A stretch of DNA of 7,244 nt from an uncultured Dyadobacter sp. GTDB taxonomy: Bacteria; Bacteroidota; Bacteroidia; Cytophagales; Spirosomataceae. The notes under the pieces were generated by a model. The model was given only the letters and a program-made list of their open reading frames with translations, searched no databases and was not told where the DNA came from. The DNA is taken from assembly GCA_946481035.1 (NCBI GenBank), contig CAMLNK010000189.1:1-7244 (forward strand), given 5' to 3'. The translations under genes and the position numbers were made by a program. Within the stretch, counting starts at the first letter, position 1; every line of letters begins with the position of its first letter. Positions 4,824 to 7,244 of this stretch are shown one piece after another.

Positions 4824-7244
4824 TCAGAATTTCAGGTTCAGGTTAACACCGTATGAGCGTGTGGGCGGCGTACCGGCAAATTCTACGCCCTGTGCATTGC
4901 CGTTGTTGTAAGTTGCTTCCGGGTCGATTACAGGCACTTTCTTCATCAGCACCGCCAGGTTACGTCCCACAATGGAAACCGACGCACCTTTGAACGGCAG
5001 CTTGCCCAGGAAACGGCTAGGAATCGAATATTGAAGGATAATCTGACGCAACTTGATAAAGTCCGATTTGTAAACAAACGGCGTAGCAATGGCCGAGTAC
5101 CAGTTGCTGTAATAGGCTTGTGCAGGCGCTTTGGCTGTATTAAGCTCACCGGATTCGGTTACTCCTACACCCGTTACACCTCCCTCACGTCCAACCAATG
5201 TTTCCTTATGCAAGCCGAAACGGTACGCGAGCGCATTGGTACCCGAATAAATGTACCCGCCGAATTTACCATCCACAAGCACGCTCAGGCTGATGCCTTT
5301 GTAATTGAATGTGTTGTTCAAACCCAGCGTGTAAGGCGACACGCCAGAGCCGAAGGTCTTGATATTCCCGGCCATAGCCAAGCCTTGCGAATTGTACACG
5401 ATACTGCCGTTCGCATCGCGTTTGAAATCATAACCCTTAATCTGGCTGTAAGGCTTGCCCACGTCCTGGTGAATGAATGCCGAACCGGGCCGCGACTGGT
5501 CTACACGCAGCGTTTGCAGGTCGCCGTAGAGGCTCAGCACCTCGCTGGCATTGTAACCCATATTGAAAGACGCGTCCCAGGTAAATTTCTTGCCATTCAC
5601 AATGGTAGCGCCCAAAAGCAGCTCGATGCCGCGGTTACGGATCGCACCCACGTTGAATAATGCGCTGGTGTAGCCAGACGTTTCTGAAATAGTGGCACTT
5701 ACAATATCGTCGGTCGTTTTACGATCGTAAACCGCGAAATCGACATTCAGCAGGTTATTGAACAATTTGGCCTCCAAACCGAGCTCGGATACCGTCGACG
5801 TCAAAGGCTGCAAACCGCCATTGGGTACGCGGGTACCGTTGATCTGCGCCAATGCCGAACCCAAATGCGCCCCGCTAAGCGAGTAATAAAGTGACAAGTT
5901 GTAAGGGTCGGTATCGCCGCCCGCCTGCGCCCACGACCCGCGGAATTTCAGGTAATTGATCGCCGATGGCATTTTCAACGCCTCCGAAGCCACGAAGCTC
6001 ACACCGAACGACGGATAGAAGATGCTGTTCTTGCCTTTCGCGAGTGTCGAAAACCAATCATTACGCGCGGTTGCGGTCACGAAAAGGTAATTGTTATACG
6101 AAAACTCCGCCGAGCCGTACACCGAGTTGATGCGCTTTTCAATGTAAGCCTCCGTAACGGTGCGCGCCGCCGGGTCGATGTTCGAAACGTCGTAGAAGAA
6201 CGGGATGTTGAAGCTGTTGTTCGCCGAAACGTCGTTCAGGTTGGTTACCTGCTTCATCACGTTACCTCCGAAAAGGCCATTGAATGCAAATTTCTCGCCG
6301 ATTTTTCGGTTAATACCCACCAAAAGCTCCTTGTTGGTTTCGGTAAATTCGCGCAGCGACGACGTGTAGCTTCCTCTCAGCACATAACCGGTACCGTAAG
6401 GCTCGATGCTTTTATAGCGGTAGTTGAAATTGTCGAAACCAATGCGGCCTTTCACGTACAGCCAGTCGGTAATGGTGTATTTCGGTTCAAAAGAAGCGAT
6501 TACGCGCTTTTTGTTATCGTCCTGCTGGTATTGCTCTGTTGCGAAATACGGGTTTTGGGTATATTGGTTATCCGACCACACCTTCTCATTCCCGTTCGCA
6601 TCGAATTGCGCATTTTTGAGCACATCCACATCGAGCGACGTCGGGAGCACGTACATCGCGAAGTTGGCATTACCCGGCGAGTCGTTCACACGCGGGCGGT
6701 TGTGGTTTTTCTCGATAATGTATTTCGCATTAGCCACGAATGAAATGCGTTTGCCGAGGTTACCATTGGTATTCAATGCAAAGTTGTTGCGGCGAAGCGT
6801 GTTGTTCGGCAGCACACCCTTGTTGTTCAGGTCATTCATCGAAAGGCGGTAGGTTACCTTTTCGGTCGCGCCGGTCAATGCCACGGAGTTGGTGAATGTG
6901 GTTCCTACATTGTAAAACTTACGTAAATTATCCTTCGCGGCCACGTACGGGCGCTGCACGCCGTCGTAGTTCATCGAGTTGCTGCCATCCAGGCGGCCGC
7001 CCCAGCTGTTGCGGGTTGCGGTTTCGGCCACGGTCGTCGGTTTTATGCCGTTGCTGCCCAGGCCGTATTCGTATTGATAGTCTTTATAGGATTTAAACAG
7101 AAGATCCTCCGCGAGAAAGTTGCTGTTCACTTCCACGCCGATACCCTTATCGGCCTTTCCGCCTTTGGTGGTGACCAAAATAGCGCCATTCGAAGCCCGC
7201 GAGCCGTATAATGCAGCGGCAGTTGCACCTTTCAATACGGAAAT
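4824..7244 (-). CDS. SusC/RagA-family TonB-dependent outer-membrane receptor (N-terminus outside window)
   Basis: 806 codons are visible, open to the right edge in frame. The edge reads ISVLKGATAAALYGSRASNG, then AILVTTKGGKADKG: the conserved end of the SusC plug domain. The missing part should be about 200-250 residues (signal peptide, carboxypeptidase-like domain, TonB box, first half of the plug), since family members are about 1000-1100 residues long. The TTG at 7233-7235 falls inside this motif and is not a start. The rest is the 22-strand barrel, with conserved ARNDWFSTL (about 6040-6066), SIFYPSFGVSF, YLKFRGSWAQAGG and DFIKLRQIILQYSIP, ending GVNLNLKF with the terminal Phe typical of outer-membrane barrels. 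It imports the ligand captured by SusD using energy from TonB/ExbBD. The promoter and any anti-sigma/FecR regulator lie outside the window. There is no frameshift. Confidence 0.97.
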   Translation of the reverse strand: MSVLKGATAAALYGSRASNGAILVTTKGGKADKGIGVEVNSNFLAEDLLFKSYKDYQYEYGLGSNGIKPTTVAETATRNSWGGRLDGSNSMNYDGVQRPYVAAKDNLRKFYNVGTTFTNSVALTGATEKVTYRLSMNDLNNKGVLPNNTLRRNNFALNTNGNLGKRISFVANAKYIIEKNHNRPRVNDSPGNANFAMYVLPTSLDVDVLKNAQFDANGNEKVWSDNQYTQNPYFATEQYQQDDNKKRVIASFEPKYTITDWLYVKGRIGFDNFNYRYKSIEPYGTGYVLRGSYTSSLREFTETNKELLVGINRKIGEKFAFNGLFGGNVMKQVTNLNDVSANNSFNIPFFYDVSNIDPAARTVTEAYIEKRINSVYGSAEFSYNNYLFVTATARNDWFSTLAKGKNSIFYPSFGVSFVASEALKMPSAINYLKFRGSWAQAGGDTDPYNLSLYYSLSGAHLGSALAQINGTRVPNGGLQPLTSTVSELGLEAKLFNNLLNVDFAVYDRKTTDDIVSATISETSGYTSALFNVGAIRNRGIELLLGATIVNGKKFTWDASFNMGYNASEVLSLYGDLQTLRVDQSRPGSAFIHQDVGKPYSQIKGYDFKRDANGSIVYNSQGLAMAGNIKTFGSGVSPYTLGLNNTFNYKGISLSVLVDGKFGGYIYSGTNALAYRFGLHKETLVGREGGVTGVGVTESGELNTAKAPAQAYYSNWYSAIATPFVYKSDFIKLRQIILQYSIPSRFLGKLPFKGASVSIVGRNLAVLMKKVPVIDPEATYNNGNAQGVEFAGTPPTRSYGVNLNLKF

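Noticed and set aside
5031..5660. 209-codon plus-strand open frame within the SusC gene
   Set aside because: Antisense shadow of a well-conserved receptor barrel with no recognisable domain or start context.

Overview
The window reads as chromosomal DNA of a Bacteroidota bacterium. The evidence is a SusC/SusD outer-membrane nutrient-uptake pair, a LytTR response regulator directly behind the end of a probable histidine kinase, start sites with weak or absent Shine-Dalgarno sequences, and a Tat leader of the NRREFIKKS type. Roughly balanced base composition and the style of the proteins recall Dyadobacter or a related Cytophagales genus. That placement is an impression from sequence, not a database result.

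Layout. Bases 1-35 hold the last codons of a plus-strand gene, probably the sensor kinase of a LytS/LytR-type pair. Its response regulator follows at 48-776. Everything else is on the minus strand. Reading in the direction of transcription, from the right edge leftwards: a SusC-like TonB-dependent receptor whose N-terminus lies outside the window (7244-4824), a SusD-like lipoprotein (4803-3268), a Tat-exported TIM-barrel protein of the mannonate dehydratase (UxuA) family (3261-2137), a 400-bp non-coding stretch, and an exported protein of unknown function (1736-783). That last gene converges on the response regulator with only 6 bp between the stop codons.

How the genes may work together. SusC, SusD and the UxuA-like enzyme are separated by 20 bp and 6 bp and almost certainly form one transcription unit. 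SusCD would capture and import a ligand across the outer membrane. The third protein carries the UxuA metal-site residues behind a twin-arginine leader, so it would act on a sugar acid or related compound in the periplasm. A uronate-containing substrate is a reasonable guess, but the N-terminal UxuA motifs are changed and the true substrate may differ. The two-component system is encoded on the other strand and nothing seen here links it to the uptake operon.

The most unusual part is the non-coding stretch 1813-2139. Two arrays of an 8-bp repeat (consensus tgaatgag/c) lie in inverted orientation around a core. The core has four 18-bp direct repeats on one side, 10-bp repeats on the other, and a 14-bp-stem hairpin with an AT-rich loop at its centre. 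The result is a nested quasi-palindrome of more than 300 bp. It begins exactly at the stop codon of the UxuA-like gene and ends 76 bp before the start of the next gene. I do not recognise it as a known element.
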